A stretch of DNA of 64,000 bases from Bolinopsis microptera. Taxonomy: Eukaryota; Ctenophora; Tentaculata; Lobata; Bolinopsidae. A program made the position numbers and the translations under genes. Of the stretch, positions 48,201 through 50,883 are shown piece after piece. Position 1 is the stretch's first letter, and the number at the start of each line of letters is the position of its first letter. The notes under the pieces are model-generated. The model ran no database searches and was not told the DNA's origin. It saw only the letters and a list, made by a program, of their open reading frames with translations. The DNA is taken from NCBI RefSeq assembly GCF_026151205.1, contig NC_087072.1:5752084-5816083 (forward strand). The letters run 5' to 3'.

Positions 48201-48591
48201 TGGAAGGCTGTTAACTGTTAACACATTCACTTATTCGGTTAGTCATTAATCGTGATTAAATATCTGGGTAGAGATTTATTTCAAATTTGTATTGCCAGGT
48301 CAAGCTAGTGAAGACAGCTGGTATCCAAAAGCAAAAGTAGAGACAGCACGCAAGAAACTGGAACTAGGCAATCCTAGTGAGATATTACGGGACGAGCTCA
48401 AGGAAAATGTTCATGTCGGAAAGGAACAAGCGTTTAGTCACGTGGCTTTAGGAACAAGAAAGCTTCATGCTCGTGCTAAGGTGGGAGCTGTATGTGCAAG
48501 TGTGGATGAACAGGTTATGTGCCTGATTGAGCTTGCTTCTGATCCGAACGTGCTGGGCAGGCAATACTTTGGACTTGAAACTTGGTTATAA
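3114..48591 (+). CDS. PRKDC: DNA-dependent protein kinase catalytic subunit, 3' two-thirds of the gene (29 exons)
   Basis: Encodes the nuclear PI3K-like Ser/Thr kinase that is recruited by Ku to DNA double-strand ends and drives non-homologous end joining. Joined exons give about 2,370 residues; vertebrate proteins have about 4,100, so the N-terminus lies upstream of the window. Identification rests on the kinase domain (VKGGEDLRTDQR, GDRHLNN catalytic loop, IDFGH), the FATC end VLGRQYFGLETWL, the LPGQYSG N-lobe segment and the RATQ...SQTQ cluster, all in the DNA-PKcs order and distinct from ATM, ATR or mTOR. Introns are GT-AG and phases match between consecutive exons. Gaps: no confident exons in 4209-17716 or 28094-32156 (about 70 residues expected in the latter), and the 3' end of exon 32773 is unsure. 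Donors are often GTTAGT or GTAAGT. Introns host other genes. Confidence 0.95.
3385..3655 (+). CDS. PRKDC: PRKDC exon, HEAT-like region
   Basis: Acceptor CTCTTCAG ends at 3384 and donor GTAAAC follows 3655. It enters in phase 1 (G plus AA gives Glu), and reads SLGLTKHTHTILSTTNLQTS and onward, leaving in phase 2. The 90 residues have no stop and a helical Leu-rich composition. Confidence 0.75.
3802..3996 (+). CDS. PRKDC: PRKDC exon, HEAT-like region
   Basis: Acceptor TTTCAG ends at 3801 and donor GTTAGT starts at 3997. It continues the frame in phase 2 with ESGAILDLPTIVLQTISQLY and ends in phase 2. It contains paired amphipathic helices typical of the DNA-PKcs solenoid. Confidence 0.75.
4112..4208 (+). 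CDS. PRKDC: PRKDC exon, HEAT-like region
   Basis: Acceptor GTTTCAG ends at 4111 and donor GTAACT follows 4208. It continues in frame with KALDAIEKLRNGNQCLF and leaves in phase 0. The 13.5 kb intron carrying both GPCR genes follows. Confidence 0.75.
4372..4413 (+). other. Possible small PRKDC exon, unresolved
   Basis: A good acceptor (CTTCACAG) precedes 4372 and the phase-0 reading VLVKVLQTGDPMEI follows before a TGA. No donor in the phase needed by the exon at 17717 (which requires two leading bases) was found. Either another exon lies in the intron, the segment is 12 nt long with donor GTTTTA at 4384, or it is a false exon. Confidence 0.3.
4789..5877 (-). CDS. Class A (rhodopsin-like) orphan GPCR, intronless, nested in PRKDC
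   Basis: A 362-residue seven-helix receptor if the ATG at 5877 is used; the frame is open further upstream but without an ATG. Helix 2 has LACSDW (the conserved Asp of LAxxD), helix 4 has a Trp, helix 5 has LPYGAP, and helix 7 ends LNSMITPLVMCLRG. The DRY motif is replaced by IVRS, the CWxP motif of helix 6 is absent, and NPxxY is replaced by NSMITP. N-glycosylation sequons (NST, NLT) occur in predicted loops. It lies antisense inside the PRKDC intron 4209-17716. The paralogue at 13956-15113 shares MHLIYF, LACSD and PYG motifs. A splice-acceptor-like CCCAG lies just 5' of the ATG, so a 5' UTR intron is possible. The ligand is unknown. Confidence 0.85.
   Translation of the reverse strand: MTTAYPSLREVYESLLQSPVFLVVLPCVNLLIGTLTLTLNTFTAQFFRSKTNSTMHLIYFVLACSDWVAGVALIIQGAALILFSYHPGILVMMCPVFYVLGQVALHTSAMYTVLLTIVRSLIIRQPAYSVNRRATIASIIGIPVFWTVTAVLEIFLARYLLYSSEHQTGRNLTIVTVKDMIVIPRPGSAVVYSIACKTGMVSPADCSSDHIWVMDFVAAFVTLILPYGAPILICLISTIYQLCNLVLKRSSKLKVSRARRRLTKTIIILTATFLIFDCVQFTAVVITILGQFHFNLTQALLFSFASYPLLCLNSMITPLVMCLRGSSLNEHVKGKLNFVTRRTHGNVICQDPNTVRSAQTYV
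5878..8574. other. Intronic non-coding DNA, AT-rich
   Basis: No credible gene is seen. A 34-base near-perfect palindrome lies at 7403-7436 (arms GGGCCGAACTTTATAT and its complement). The ORF on the minus strand at 7130-7363 has no recognisable features and is treated as chance. A CRE-like GTGACGTCAC word occurs near 8031. Confidence 0.5.
8575..8664. repeat. 18-bp minisatellite with CRE-like half of the units
   Basis: About five 18-bp units of the form (G/T)(T/C)GACGTCATAACATCAC or the variant CGACTTCATAACATCAC. Three units contain GACGTCA, the CREB/ATF core (TGACGTCA). The array directly abuts the inverted-repeat element at 8667. Confidence 0.75.
8667..9172. mobile_element. Non-autonomous DNA transposon (MITE), TA target site
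   Basis: Terminal inverted repeats of about 26 bp (AGGGGYCGTTYACATATTAC followed by K-TAATCA-like sequence) end at 8667 and 9172, each flanked by TA (8665-8666 and 9173-9174). The interior contains two long C tracts, near 8788-8809 and 9067-9095, and no ORF. TA duplication and GGGG termini fit Tc1/mariner-like or ISL2EU-like families; the family is not determined. An internal block (about 8900-9000) is also present, inverted, near 56450-56560. Confidence 0.7.
9331..9751 (+). CDS. Candidate small gene, 55-residue ORF
   Basis: An ATG at 9371 opens a 55-codon ORF ending at TAA 9538. The peptide is rich in Tyr, Gln and Leu (MERLPSTYCYYAHTFQYQY) and has no recognised domain or signal peptide. A TATAAAG box at 9331-9337 lies 34 bases upstream of the ATG and an AATAAA at 9746-9751 lies about 200 bases after the stop. 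These signals are suggestive but occur by chance in AT-rich DNA. It lies on the plus strand in the large PRKDC intron. Confidence 0.25.
9773..12067. other. Intronic non-coding DNA
   Basis: No gene is recognised. A TA dinucleotide tract lies near 10434-10460. A block near 10200-10430 has the look of a dispersed element but no inverted ends were found. CCCTAA-like words occur near 11905-11935. Confidence 0.45.
12068..12494 (+). pseudogene. Eroded coding-like fragments, unknown
   Basis: Two adjacent open segments have protein-like composition. 12068-12232 contains SLTDGISAAIKKLHNNKSI and 12234-12494 contains VIVRTLITIELSPLAAAS. They are in different frames, lack a clear start, and are separated by a stop. 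They could be remnants of a gene or transposon, or unrecognised PRKDC exons, since this lies in the unresolved PRKDC intron. I cannot assign them. Confidence 0.25.
12495..13955. other. Intronic non-coding DNA, 3' side of GPCR gene
   Basis: No gene is recognised. AT-rich with chance ORFs at 12732-13034 and 13130-13399. A TTTATT at 13766-13771 reads AATAAA on the minus strand, about 190 bases past the stop of the GPCR at 13956, and is its likely polyadenylation signal. Confidence 0.5.
13956..15113 (-). CDS. Class A (rhodopsin-like) orphan GPCR, intronless, nested in PRKDC
   Basis: A 385-residue receptor starting at the ATG at 15113. The extracellular N-terminus of about 45 residues carries an NET sequon near its start. 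Helix 1 contains TLNSLVAAFF, helix 2 LACSDMITG, helix 3 runs into ARSTSIF where DRY would be, helix 5 has IPYGLPSIICLIS, helix 6 lacks CWxP (VFFICNTAF), and helix 7 is LYLNSALTPLILILRGS in place of NPxxY. The C-tail is Ser/Thr/Asn-rich, a plausible arrestin/kinase target. It is clearly paralogous to the receptor at 4789-5877, the pair lying about 8 kb apart in the same PRKDC intron, antisense to it; local duplication is the simplest origin. Ligand and coupling are unknown. Confidence 0.88.
   Translation of the reverse strand: MLTNETMDISTAILTNEICNSLSPDGEYYKDDMRTCQLLASDGYRVVLPVLGIILGIGCVTLNSLVAAFFSTKTDQVMHLIYFLLACSDMITGVVAIYQGAAVLLTEWFFPAARLHFYSIFYVVGQLPLHVSAFINVLLTVARSTSIFLPLHIVRREYIKLGILIYAIIWFILIVAEWVIAHNVSKFFQADWTSVAGLLYVYPRPGAGLVEESFYQLGGDVIYNDLETCRRILVILLTVFIPYGLPSIICLISAVMQVRQIFIHTSTQTREKSQRRNKKMSVTIILLTGVFFICNTAFLMAMIIDMEIELDTSEHYKRGFVLLIASNHLLYLNSALTPLILILRGSTMKEYVKRRFSVRKTSGSAHSRSSMSNSFNNTHNPGTKV
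16296..16415. repeat. 21-bp minisatellite
   Basis: About 5.7 tandem copies of a 21-bp unit (GTCGCATGGAAAAGGCTCGC plus A). Because 21 is a multiple of 3, one frame reads a repeating SHGKGSQ peptide, but it lacks gene context and is not called as a gene. The last copies diverge. Confidence 0.85.
16807..16871. repeat. Hairpin-forming inverted repeat
   Basis: Near-perfect arms based on TTTGAATTGAATTGAAAATT and its complement, extended by CTCCT/AGGAG, surround a loop of about 8 bases. It could be a small foldback element or a transcribed hairpin; nothing decides between these. Confidence 0.7.
17717..17945 (+). CDS. PRKDC: PRKDC exon, solenoid region
   Basis: Acceptor TTTCAG and donor GTACGT. The reading GEELLKTLLSNWEVFETSSL aligns in character with the vertebrate segment before the SLEELRRVLEQ region. 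It needs two leading bases from an exon not confidently found, and leaves in phase 0. Confidence 0.88.
18564..18746 (+). CDS. PRKDC: PRKDC exon, solenoid region
   Basis: Phase 0 in and out, 61 codons, donor GTTAGT. SLRPVLEEFRTGHLPL resembles the vertebrate SLEELRRVLEQLIVAHFPM segment, and YTSLVNCL matches NNYVDCMKKF. Confidence 0.9.
18747..20019. other. PRKDC intron carrying a cruciform-rich element
   Basis: Non-coding. Contains the structured element at 19117-19868 and otherwise AT-rich DNA. It ends at acceptor CCTTATCAG. Confidence 0.6.
19117..19868. repeat. GC-rich multi-palindrome (cloverleaf-like) element
   Basis: An outer inverted repeat (near 19117-19142 pairing with 19260-19290, core CGCGGGCGGAA) encloses three consecutive palindromes. 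These are at 19146-19176 (ATTGCACGCGC), 19179-19213 (TATGTCCnCGAGGGC) and 19218-19257 (CGTATAGCACGG). The word ATATCCACCAGCGGGCG at 19294-19309 pairs with an inverted copy near 19850-19868. GCGGGCT words recur between 19780 and 19835. No ORF was found. It is much more GC-rich than its surroundings and likely a mobile or selfish structured repeat. Confidence 0.7.
20020..20164 (+). CDS. PRKDC: PRKDC exon, solenoid region
   Basis: Acceptor TTATCAG, donor GTAAGA. In-frame reading VATKVVCSEDLHPCDAAYQ to LLQAVLQK, entering phase 0 and leaving phase 1. Confidence 0.88.
20165..22307. other. PRKDC intron
   Basis: Non-coding. Holds a 16-bp minisatellite at 20464-20530 (AACAATACCCTCACTG, about four copies). 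It also holds a dispersed-repeat fragment at about 21120-21275 whose end (GATTCCGGTCGATTCTTA) matches the right end of the element at 37820-38756. Chance ORFs only. Confidence 0.55.
20464..20530. repeat. 16-bp minisatellite
   Basis: Four tandem copies of AACAATACCCTCACTG starting at 20464, 20480, 20496 and 20512, followed by a partial copy. Confidence 0.85.
22308..22423 (+). CDS. PRKDC: PRKDC exon, solenoid region
   Basis: Acceptor GTTTCAG, donor GTGAGT. Phase 1 in (G plus GA), reading RVCRKGMIPLLKKVNKLVLI, phase 0 out. It corresponds to the vertebrate segment ending around LWHCSLDALREFF by order. Confidence 0.85.
22424..24726. other. PRKDC intron
   Basis: Non-coding AT-rich DNA. Contains a 78-base palindrome at 23875-23952 and a short ATTGATCAT tandem run near 23983-24019. 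ORFs in this interval (for example 24076-24366 plus) have no recognisable features. Confidence 0.5.
23875..23952. repeat. 78-base near-perfect palindrome
   Basis: Arms of about 37 bases, beginning ACGCAGATAGATAGCATTG and ending with the complement, meet at a TTTATAAA centre. Only about two mismatches were seen. It would form a stable hairpin in RNA or a cruciform in DNA. No flanking duplication was identified with confidence. Confidence 0.8.
24727..24833 (+). CDS. PRKDC: PRKDC exon, solenoid region
   Basis: Acceptor CACGCAG, donor GTGAGA. Reads ACGYTVTESVCDMLQIFLT, phase 0 in and phase 2 out. Confidence 0.85.
24834..26256. other. PRKDC intron, 5' part
   Basis: Non-coding; no structure or gene recognised besides chance ORFs such as 25239-25424 on the minus strand. 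Confidence 0.45.
26257..27225 (-). pseudogene. Pentraxin/LamG-like domain sequence with broken frame
   Basis: Minus-strand segments read as one pentraxin-like beta-sandwich domain. 27225-26863 has SSVFIAPSLGATGG, then AISVCAWIKDIGSSSQRAFF and FSYANSDNRELLILANGQ. A frame change near 26880-26910 then leads to SVPKGTSHHVCVTWG (the pentraxin HxCxxW signature) and YYVNGVLLGPQQ, then LSSSEIASMMELG before a stop near 26598. A further segment (26472-26257) has two copies of a TLAELEE coiled-coil heptad. No ATG in a good context starts the first segment. The frame change could be a mutation, an assembly error or a tiny intron; I favour a decayed or partial gene. It is nested antisense in a PRKDC intron. 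Confidence 0.6.
27970..28093 (+). CDS. PRKDC: PRKDC exon, solenoid region
   Basis: Acceptor CTTTCAG, donor GTTTTT. Phase 2 in, phase 0 out. Reading NSAKVREVSKFGVAEDKLAG then WYSRNQSLYSLLSSALLH, comparable to the vertebrate KMGYYKILDVMYSRLP segment. Confidence 0.85.
29991..30352. repeat. 36-bp minisatellite, ten copies
   Basis: Ten near-identical 36-bp units (CACAGCTATAGATTAACCTG plus CAGTAGAACCACGTGA). The first copy has one substitution. Each unit contains CCACGTGACAC, a core shared with the 32-bp array at 32294. Units abut directly without spacers. Confidence 0.95.
31440..31830 (+). pseudogene. Eroded coding-like sequence, unknown
   Basis: Short open stretches in several frames have protein-like composition: MADKFVNDVDQNRYVAVSRF, EILKQQEAAILANNERELEM and ADYIAATASALLDATHTA. 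They are interrupted by stops. It is most likely a decayed mobile element or gene fragment. It does not match the missing PRKDC block as far as I can tell. Confidence 0.3.
32157..32295 (+). CDS. PRKDC: PRKDC exon
   Basis: Acceptor CACTCTCAG, donor GTATGT at 32296. Reads EYKFFDGLVLSEKGNKKVW, which matches vertebrate ELKFYQGFLFSEKPEKN. Phase 0 in, phase 1 out after QAA. An upstream in-frame ATG at 32115 is intronic. Confidence 0.9.
32294..32772. repeat. 32-bp minisatellite forming an entire PRKDC intron, 15 copies
   Basis: Fifteen 32-bp units (GTATGTGATATTGTTCTGAC plus ACGTGACAGCGG), with unit starts every 32 bases from 32297 to 32745 measured at TATGTG. The spliced intron 32296-32772 is 14 units plus 29 bases. 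Its donor is the first unit's GTATGT and its acceptor is the last unit's GTGACAG. Two units have GTATTT, one has GGATATGT and one has GGGATATGT in place of the donor word. Minus-strand ORFs through the array are artefacts of the repeat. Confidence 0.95.
32773..32834 (+). CDS. PRKDC: PRKDC exon, 3' end uncertain
   Basis: The acceptor is supplied by the last minisatellite unit (GTGACAG). Entering in phase 1 it reads AFDRAASNIDKPKIAFKCQT, open to a TAA near 32867. A GT at 32835 (GTTGCT) gives phase 0, but the next exon needs phase 1, so a GC donor, a microexon or another donor must be involved. The end is a guess. Confidence 0.6.
33171..33272 (+). CDS. PRKDC: PRKDC exon
   Basis: Acceptor AAAACAG, donor GTTAGT at 33273. 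EDSSSESAGSFTLLFESSLS then QDVTQYSQNP parallels vertebrate [20 protein letters not shown] and QSYSYSSQDP. Leaves in phase 1. Confidence 0.82.
33690..33831 (+). CDS. PRKDC: PRKDC exon
   Basis: Acceptor GGCTTCAG, donor GTAAGA. Phase 1 in (A plus AA gives Lys), reads TQVQESSTTASESSQPSN then SLGRVFQKFVDKQAFLQRF, phase 2 out. Joined to 35808 it gives GILTDVMIENNVKVLLSRVL, matching the vertebrate PIVPLNIRLFLAKLV segment. Confidence 0.85.
33867..33906. repeat. 40-base perfect palindrome
   Basis: ACCACTATCTTCAACTTCA is followed by TT and the exact complement. It lies 35 bases inside the intron after exon 33690-33831. Confidence 0.9.
34322..34445. repeat. Tandem duplication of a ~64-bp unit
   Basis: Two copies of a block running from TGTCTGGTAT to GCTAACTMGACACACG, differing by a few bases. 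Both contain CAG acceptor-like sites. The block lies just upstream of the nested ORF at 34459. Confidence 0.85.
34459..35500 (+). CDS. Nested gene: UBA-like, Asn-rich protein
   Basis: Open frame from about 34421 to TAG 35500, within PRKDC intron 33832-35807 on the same strand. The C-terminal half has FLKYAVKLGYELELAQDALS followed by LGASASTDSLLKAVL, a UBA-like three-helix segment resembling that of Regnase-type ZC3H12 proteins. A Ser-rich linker precedes it and an Asn/His/Tyr low-complexity stretch follows. No PIN nuclease or CCCH finger is present. The first in-frame ATG is 34772 (242 residues), yet protein-like sequence extends to 34459, where a CAACAAG acceptor fits. So an upstream exon is likely; the PRKDC exon ending at 33831 has the matching phase. 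AATAAA at 35778-35783 is its probable poly(A) signal. Function unknown. Confidence 0.7.
35808..36003 (+). CDS. PRKDC: PRKDC exon
   Basis: Acceptor TCCCTCAG, donor GTTAGT. Reads LTDVMIENNVKVLLSRVLL then GWLVSRGVVDNLTEEVLQI, parallel to vertebrate PLNIRLFLAKLVINTEEVF. Phase 2 in, phase 0 out. Confidence 0.92.
36294..36540. mobile_element. Palindromic MITE with 8-bp target duplication (hAT-like)
   Basis: A 247-bp inverted repeat with terminal arms based on GAAAATGGGCGATTAGGTTT, flanked on both sides by AATATGAA (36286-36293 and 36541-36548). The interior is tandem 11-bp GGCCTCTATAC words on the left and their complement on the right. An 8-bp duplication fits hAT-type insertion. It lies in the PRKDC intron 36004-37082. 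Confidence 0.8.
37083..37775 (+). CDS. PRKDC: PRKDC exon (231 codons)
   Basis: Acceptor GTCCCAG, donor GTTCGT. Phase 0 in and out. KLFDPLIQLVKMSQKKVYG then AAVVLGLLLSWI matches vertebrate YFQALVNNMSFVRYKEVY with AAAEVLGLILRYV. SLVIETLSMSG corresponds to TLCLEVVLCRVEG. Helical solenoid. Confidence 0.95.
37820..38756. mobile_element. Possible DNA element with 14-bp inverted ends
   Basis: AATCGACCGGAACC at 37820-37833 is exactly inverted at 38743-38756, inside PRKDC intron 37776-38899. GGGATT and CCGG words recur near both ends. A partial copy of the right end lies near 21246-21270. No coding sequence and no clear target duplication were found. Confidence 0.5.
38900..40993 (+). CDS. PRKDC: PRKDC exon: phosphorylation-cluster region and FAT domain (698 codons)
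   Basis: Acceptor CCTTTCAG, donor GTAAGT; phase 0 both sides. It begins MLSILEDMKKIIGTSGEECK. The early part has KVRATQKVFQFSQTQADQFS (SQ/TQ sites at 39334-39367), paralleling the vertebrate RATQ...LTQT cluster phosphorylated in DNA-PKcs. GELPDIQITYQDLIRPMGA matches vertebrate GDLPDIQIKHSSLITPLQA. FAT-type helical repeats follow. The open frame extends upstream to 38765 but that part is intronic. It is far longer than the neighbouring exons. Confidence 0.96.
41248..41384 (+). CDS. PRKDC: PRKDC exon, FAT domain
   Basis: Acceptor CTCACAG, donor GTATTT. Reads ENSVKNYDVVIEMLSSEIQK, phase 0 in, phase 2 out. Confidence 0.88.
41385..42040. other. PRKDC intron
   Basis: AT-rich non-coding DNA; nothing else is recognised. 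Confidence 0.6.
42041..42128 (+). CDS. PRKDC: PRKDC exon, FAT domain
   Basis: Acceptor TCTCTCAG, donor GTAGTA. YNSRKARLMFPYVLQSISG matches vertebrate NSNEARLKFPRLLQII. Phase 2 in, phase 0 out. Confidence 0.93.
42129..42875. other. PRKDC intron
   Basis: Non-coding. A 22-bp direct duplication (TTTAGTGCTGCCCCTCCCCC) lies at about 42609-42650. Confidence 0.6.
42876..43018 (+). CDS. PRKDC: PRKDC exon, FAT domain
   Basis: Acceptor ATTTCAG, donor GTCTGG. EIPSWMFIEWLSQLLAFV matches vertebrate SVPCWQFISWISHMVALL, and YPHALSYSW matches YPQAIVYPF. Phase 0 in, phase 2 out. Confidence 0.94.
43171..43480 (+). CDS. PRKDC: PRKDC exon, end of FAT domain
   Basis: Acceptor CCGTTCAG, donor GTTTGA. Contains NPFLEALATLTPPVMLLKDL (compare vertebrate INALDQLSNPELLFKDW). 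Phase 2 in, phase 0 out. Confidence 0.92.
43481..45373. other. PRKDC intron
   Basis: Non-coding. Holds an (ACGC)n microsatellite at about 44417-44449 and the foldback element at 44952-45136. ORFs at 43942-44235 and 44295-44507 show no recognisable features. Confidence 0.6.
44952..45136. mobile_element. Foldback element, 185 bp
   Basis: Two arms of about 88 bases (starting GTTACATGATTACCTTTGC and ending with the complement) are almost perfectly inverted around a TGTCAATTTGACA centre. It is probably a MITE-like element; no certain target duplication was found. Confidence 0.8.
45374..45530 (+). CDS. PRKDC: PRKDC exon, start of kinase domain
   Basis: Acceptor TTGCAAG, donor GTTATC. Reads VDVKKKVEELKKYQQKVG, then SDYSKWFTKYQAGSLELPG, matching vertebrate [20 protein letters not shown]. 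Phase 0 in, phase 1 out. Confidence 0.9.
45681..45871 (+). CDS. PRKDC: PRKDC exon, kinase N-lobe
   Basis: Acceptor CTTTTTAG, donor GTTGGT. Spliced to the previous exon it restores LPGQYSGIDKPNPSYH (vertebrate IPGQYDGRGKPLPEYH). It carries VTVLASLRKP and the PIKK signature VKGGEDLRTDQR containing the ATP-binding Lys. Phase 0 out. Confidence 0.95.
46015..46100 (+). CDS. PRKDC: PRKDC exon, kinase N-lobe
   Basis: Acceptor TTCCTCAG, donor GTTTAC. LLKVMDDKLRTTLKDASL then RTYDVIPLTN matches vertebrate LFQVMNGIL and RTYSVVPMTS. Phase 0 in, phase 2 out. Confidence 0.92.
46101..46518. repeat. PRKDC intron made of two degenerate direct repeats
   Basis: Two ~190-bp related units (about 46160-46305 and 46310-46500) share GAAAATGGGAC, TTTCTCCGA/TTTCTTCGG and GACTTCCAG(C/T)ACCTCAAT blocks. 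Non-coding. Confidence 0.55.
46519..46678 (+). CDS. PRKDC: PRKDC exon, kinase domain
   Basis: Acceptor TCCCTCAG, donor GTTTTA. LGMIAWLPNTTTIKSVLF matches vertebrate LGLIEWLENTVTLKDLLL. Phase 2 in, phase 0 out. Confidence 0.93.
46858..46991 (+). CDS. PRKDC: PRKDC exon, kinase domain
   Basis: Acceptor CCTCTCAG, donor GTAAGT. ISPTKLKSVLVNLARSPDSF matches vertebrate [20 protein letters not shown]. Phase 0 in, phase 2 out. Confidence 0.94.
46992..47480. other. PRKDC intron
   Basis: Non-coding. Words such as AAGTTAAGTGGCA, AGTGCCACTT and CTTAAGTTGCC recur in both orientations between 47105 and 47340, suggesting a small inverted repeat. Confidence 0.5.
47481..47628 (+). CDS. PRKDC: PRKDC exon, catalytic and activation loops
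   Basis: Acceptor TGCCAG, donor GTAAGC. Contains HWILGVGDRHLNNYLL (catalytic loop Asp, Arg, His, Asn) and GIDFGHVFGTAT (metal-binding DFG). Vertebrate equivalents are HWILGIGDRHLNNFMV and GIDFGHAFGSAT. All key kinase residues are intact. Confidence 0.98.
47910..48129 (+). CDS. PRKDC: PRKDC exon, kinase C-lobe
   Basis: Acceptor ATTTCAG, donor GTACTT. LLPVPELLPFRATPQFTGVF matches vertebrate [20 protein letters not shown], and MDVFVREPTLDW matches MDVFVKEPSFDW. Phase 0 in, phase 1 out. Confidence 0.97.
48299..48591 (+). CDS. PRKDC: PRKDC last exon with FATC domain
   Basis: Acceptor TTGCCAG; stop TAA 48589-48591. It carries the FATC ending VMCLIELASDPNVLGRQYFG followed by LETWL, parallel to vertebrate [20 protein letters not shown] and WEPWM. 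An intact C-terminus indicates a functional kinase. No unmistakable AATAAA was seen shortly after the stop. Confidence 0.97.
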
Positions 48592-49489
48592 GTGCGCTTA
48601 TCATAAGGTCATACTGAGATAGGTCCCTTATTTATATTACTTATTTAAGTATTTATAACGAAACGACAGACTATACTGTACTGGTACATGTATCACTAGA
48701 ATAATTTTATTATTTTAGTTGAAAGTTATCTCATATCTAGTAAGCCTTGGTGGCTTCATGATAATATATTGTCAAAGTTGATCCTAATGAATGTTGATGA
48801 TATTAATGTTTATGACTATCATTTTCTTATTTTTCATAAATAGTTAAGATTTTAGTTTTCAGTTTTCACGCCTTGATTAGGTAGTTATTTGTACATTTAT
48901 TTTTAGATGTTTTATTTTATTATTTCTTATGATATTAACTTATACCAGCTCGACAGTCCCAATCTTATCTAGCCCACCAAGACCATGCCACATGTGCACG
49001 CGTCCATTCAATGAGAGTTAAGACGTAAAATTTGGTCCTTCAAATATTATAATCTTGGTACCAAAAGTTGCGTCTGATCAAGCTAATTACGATCCTGTAA
49101 AAATTATTTCAAAATATTCGATATTTTAGGAGTTACAGGCATTTTAAGCAAGAAATTACTCATTTTTCGTCCTTTTTACACACTTGTAACGTACAGGAGG
49201 CCCACATACAGCTCGTCCTTATCGTGCCGCACAGTGAATTTGATTTTGCATTATTCACACTTAGATTTTAAAGGCTTTTGGTACCAAATTTCTCAAAATC
49301 GGAGACAAAAAATTCGGTGCCAACTCATGGCGCTTATTAATATTACATAGCACATAGACTAACAAGTTTGAAGTTATATTAACAAAGTTACAAAACCTAC
49401 AGTTACACTGAATAAACATTTACATATTGGCCAAAGTTACTGGTTACGTTACATGTTAAAAAAAGGAAGCTAACGTTTGGCAACGTTTC
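48592..49489. other. Intergenic DNA downstream of PRKDC
   Basis: AT-rich and includes the PRKDC 3' UTR. No ORF or repeat of note. Confidence 0.5.
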
Positions 49490-50870
49490 AACGGGACCGG
49501 TAGCGGTAGCATTTGACATACCCGTTCACTGTTGGGAATTACTAACGCCAACGGGTGAAACCTTATGTCTTACAATATTTGTTCCAAGACTGACAACGAG
49601 TCCAACTCGGCGCACGTCTTGGTTTGTTATACAAGGGAATTACTATTAGTTAAATAAAGTTGGTAGTTAAATGTTTAATAGTTCATACGTATTGTCTTAT
49701 TATATTTATATGTATCATGTATATCCATTTGTGATTTTAAGTATATTGGATTCACTAAATTTAATCAATCTGCATTTATGTCTTGTGTTGTAGTGTAGTT
49801 ATATATACAACTCGGGATGCTGAACTCATCGGCGCAATTTATGATTATTAACACTGAGATCCCTGGGTAAGAATTATGGCGGAGGAAATTGAAAATGTTA
49901 CGGGTTACCTGCCGCACCATTCCCTCTGCGTTGTCCAATGTTAATCTGAATCACTGCACCCATGACCTGACGCGCGCCGCGCACTACTTCGCACGCGCAG
50001 ACGGCAAAACTTTGCCATTTAACAATAACACCAAACACTTCACATTTGCCTCGTGCGCTACTTCTGACTTCGAAAAAAATTTAAATCATGATAATTGAGA
50101 AGCTTCGCGAGCGTGCTAAATCACTTAACACTCGATTTTTCTAAATCACTAATAAAAATTTGCTTTATCCAGAGCCCTTGCAGTTAACGGGTGATACTCG
50201 TAAAATATCTGTTCCATATACCGTCGACGAGTCCAACTCGGCGCGCGTCCTGGTAGGTTGTAAACCTACAACCTTGCAGTAGCGCGCGCCCGCCTCTTGA
50301 CTTGTGAAACAAGCGCGCCCGAAGTTAACGGGTGATACTCGTAAAATATTTGTTCCAGTCGACGAGTCCAACTCGGCGCTTTTAGGTTTACAACCTACCA
50401 GGACGAGCGCCGAGTTGGACTCGTCGACAGATATTTTACGAGTATCACCCATGACCTGGCGCGCGCCGCGCACTACTTCGCACGCGCAGACGGCAAAACT
50501 TTGCCATTTACAATTTAACAATAACACTTCACATTTGCCTCGCGCGCTACTTCTGAAAAAATTTAAACCATGAGAAGCTTCGCGAGCGTGCTAAATCACT
50601 AAACACTCGATTTTTTAAATCACTAATAAAAGCGCCCTTAATTGTAGGTTATAACCTTAATTGACGATGTCAATTCATGGCAGCTCGGCGCGGCACAGTA
50701 TAGCGCATTTCGCCGATCTAGCCAGGTGTCGCTGTGAGAAGCCACATTGAGTGCGCGGCGCGGCACAGTAACGTATCGCGCTACAAGTTATAACCTACCA
50801 GCAACCAGGACGCGCGCCGAGTTTGGAACAAATATTTTACGAGTATCACCCGTTAAAAAGGGCCCCCAAC
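49490..50870. repeat. Composite of GC-rich direct and inverted repeats
   Basis: A ~190-bp block at 49961-50160 (GACGCGCGCCGCGCACTACTT to CACTAATAAAA) recurs at about 50448-50632. A second module, TGATACTCGTAAAATAT plus GACGAGTCCAACTCGGCGC, occurs at about 49560-49620 (partial), 50189-50260 and 50330-50381. Inverted copies lie at 50396-50450 and 50805-50853. 50330-50450 is a ~120-bp palindrome. No reliable coding sequence. Confidence 0.8.
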
Positions 50871-50883
50871 ACTCCAACAGTAT

